Shown here: piece by piece, positions 13,501-13,506 of the stretch
How positions within the stretch are numbered: position 1 is the first letter of the stretch
Layout: the number at the start of each line of letters is the position of its first letter
NCBI GenBank assembly: GCA_034437315.1
Contig: DAOTUC010000305.1
Coordinates: 1 to 13,506 of the forward strand
Length of the DNA: 13,506 nt
DNA from: DSAR01 sp034437315
GTDB lineage: Bacteria > Chloroflexota > Anaerolineae > B4-G1
Direction of reading: 5' to 3'
The notes under the pieces: generated by a model
Databases searched by the model: none
Told to the model about the DNA's origin: nothing
Seen by the model: the letters and a program-made list of their open reading frames with translations, nothing else
Program-made: the position numbers and the translations under genes

Positions 13501-13506
13501 CACACG
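10504..13506 (-). CDS. hdrA: Double HdrA flavoprotein, N-terminus beyond the window (partial)
   Basis: 1000 codons and the stop are visible. The frame stays open to the edge, so the GTG at 13503 is internal: its V-A-Q-L aligns with the M-A-Q-L of the conserved HdrA GGHMAQL motif, about 35-40 residues after a typical FAD motif. Numbered from 13503, the first HdrA half carries clusters at Cys78/81/84/88 and Cys126/129/132/136, then QCVGSRD (Cys219) and YCSSICC (230-235). The second half has C-R-C (433, 435), FAD motif G-G-G-V-S-G (572-577), YCSRTCC (740-746) and two [4Fe-4S] motifs (Cys926-936 and Cys964-974). No NAD(P)H module sits where the giant paralogue has one. The N-terminal H-D-C-V-L-C-R-G-T-S-D-H-G-Y-G-C block differs from the usual N-D-C-A-M-C-I-x-S-P, and C-R-C-Y replaces C-H-C-G. 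It is the electron-bifurcating or relay core of the complex, by inference. Confidence 0.9.
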   Translation of the reverse strand, partial: RVAQLGYMFPTHDCVLCRGTSDHGYGCTRPAISPAFMDHNTHPNIEILTNTDLINVQGYASDFTVTLRHRPTYVKADRCINCGICEGVCPVSLPSPFQAELSVRKAIYKMAPRALPDSYVIDKVPRCDTCRRCETVCPTQAVDLEEEVTEYDLDVSAIILSLGYEISDSTEYEELGYGRFPNVIHSMQYERLASRSGPTEGMVMRPSDGELPKRIAWLQCVGSRDEKHPYCSSICCMYATKEAMLAKQRIEDVHCQIFMMDERAFNKEFNAYYKQSQEEFGVEYTRCRISMVTEDPETHDLILRYPNEEGEFVEERFGMVVLSVGALPPKDSEDLANLLDIELNPYGFCATDKFAPLETSRPGIYVCGTFSSPKEIAETILDAAGAAGDTMRLLSDRVGLPNFSREYPFLSGPNDLPPERDVTGEAPRVGVFICRCYPSIEAAVNTSAVSEFVRGLPGVAHVETVDYACLEEDLARIQETIETQGLNRVVVAACSNRTHESLFQRMVRQSGLNPYLLEMANIREHCAWPHVDDPVGATRSAKELIRLAVARARLASPVRKQAIEPVRRALVIGGGVSGLTAALNVADAGYDVTLVERQQGLGGNLQHIYYVAEGDNPQRLLRDLINRVLGHRRIEVLTNAEVIANEGSLGHFRSTVRLSQSARLSQSARTPTSEIEIEHGVTIVATGGEEWRGDVYLLGEDERVVTSLDMEDIITHRPEEIADLKEVVFIQCVRPPDKVEYCSRTCCTNTMKNAIRIKLINPDCKIVVLYKDIITYGFREAYYTEARRRGVIFVRYDDEHPPQVRLDEEGNLEVAAWESSLRQEIALHPDLLSLSMAIQPSQGTEQLAQILDLPISSEGFFLEAHLKMRPMDMAKEGVFICGMAHYPKFIEECITNAQAAAGRALGVLSSPKLYVGGVVSQVDQEKCVGCLTCVRTCPFTIPKVRYEDMGVGEIKGAAYIDPAICTGCGTCTAECPAKAIQLVAYRDEQIMGLPLGAWIE
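11504..11539. repeat. 18-bp palindromic tandem repeat inside hdrA
   Basis: Two adjacent 18-bp units, 17/18 identical (11504-11521 and 11522-11539), encode R-L-S-Q-S-A twice in the first hdrA. Each unit is itself a hairpin, CCGATTG-(3 nt)-CAATCGG. The giant HdrA paralogue has only F-T-S-R-L-R-T-P at this place, so these residues are an in-frame insertion. Confidence 0.8.

Noticed and set aside
13501..13503. GTG as the start of the first hdrA
   Set aside because: It falls at the V/M of the internal HdrA G-G-H-M-A-Q-L motif, the frame is open upstream, and the FAD motif must lie before it.

Overview
The window is a single minus-strand gene run, so transcription goes from high to low coordinates. 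It encodes a large flavin/iron-sulfur electron-transfer complex attached to methylenetetrahydrofolate reductase, plus a Ni-CODH maturation ATPase. This points to an anaerobe with the Wood-Ljungdahl pathway. The composition is GC-rich. The secreted C39-type peptidase and a short palindromic intergenic element recall Chloroflexota (Anaerolineae-like lineages), but that placement is an inference; an acetogenic Firmicute or another anaerobic bacterium is not excluded.

Layout in transcription order. At 13506-10504 lies an hdrA with two FAD modules, cut by the window edge. At 10425-9988 is an mvhD with a cysteine at the key position. At 9936-5317 is a giant hdrA of about 1539 aa: a double HdrA with an NfnB/GltD-like NAD(P)H:FAD module inserted in its first half. 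At 5320-4850 is a second mvhD, interrupted by an in-frame UGA exactly where the paralogue has a conserved Cys and followed directly by a bacterial SECIS-like hairpin, so it is very probably a selenoprotein. Then come metV (4813-4127), metF (4118-3132) and a fused hdrC-hdrB (3126-1876). After a 142-nt spacer come cooC/acsF (1733-915) and, overlapping its stop codon, a secreted C39-like peptidase (918-172). Bases 16-171 are non-coding and hold a small element with inverted ends. A possible next gene starts at the extreme left edge.

How the genes fit together. MetF and MetV beside HdrA, HdrB, HdrC and MvhD is the gene set of the MetVF-HdrABC-MvhD complex described from Moorella thermoacetica. 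This version is elaborated: two HdrA, two MvhD, HdrC fused to HdrB, and a built-in NAD(P)H dehydrogenase module. The inferred role is to pass electrons from NAD(P)H, possibly with ferredoxin and a disulfide or other HdrB partner, to methylene-THF reduction, perhaps by flavin-based electron bifurcation or confurcation. CooC would mature the CODH/acetyl-CoA synthase that uses the resulting methyl group.

The main result is the selenocysteine-containing MvhD. Ordinary gene calling would truncate it to about 83-85 aa and leave the region 4850-5068 looking intergenic.
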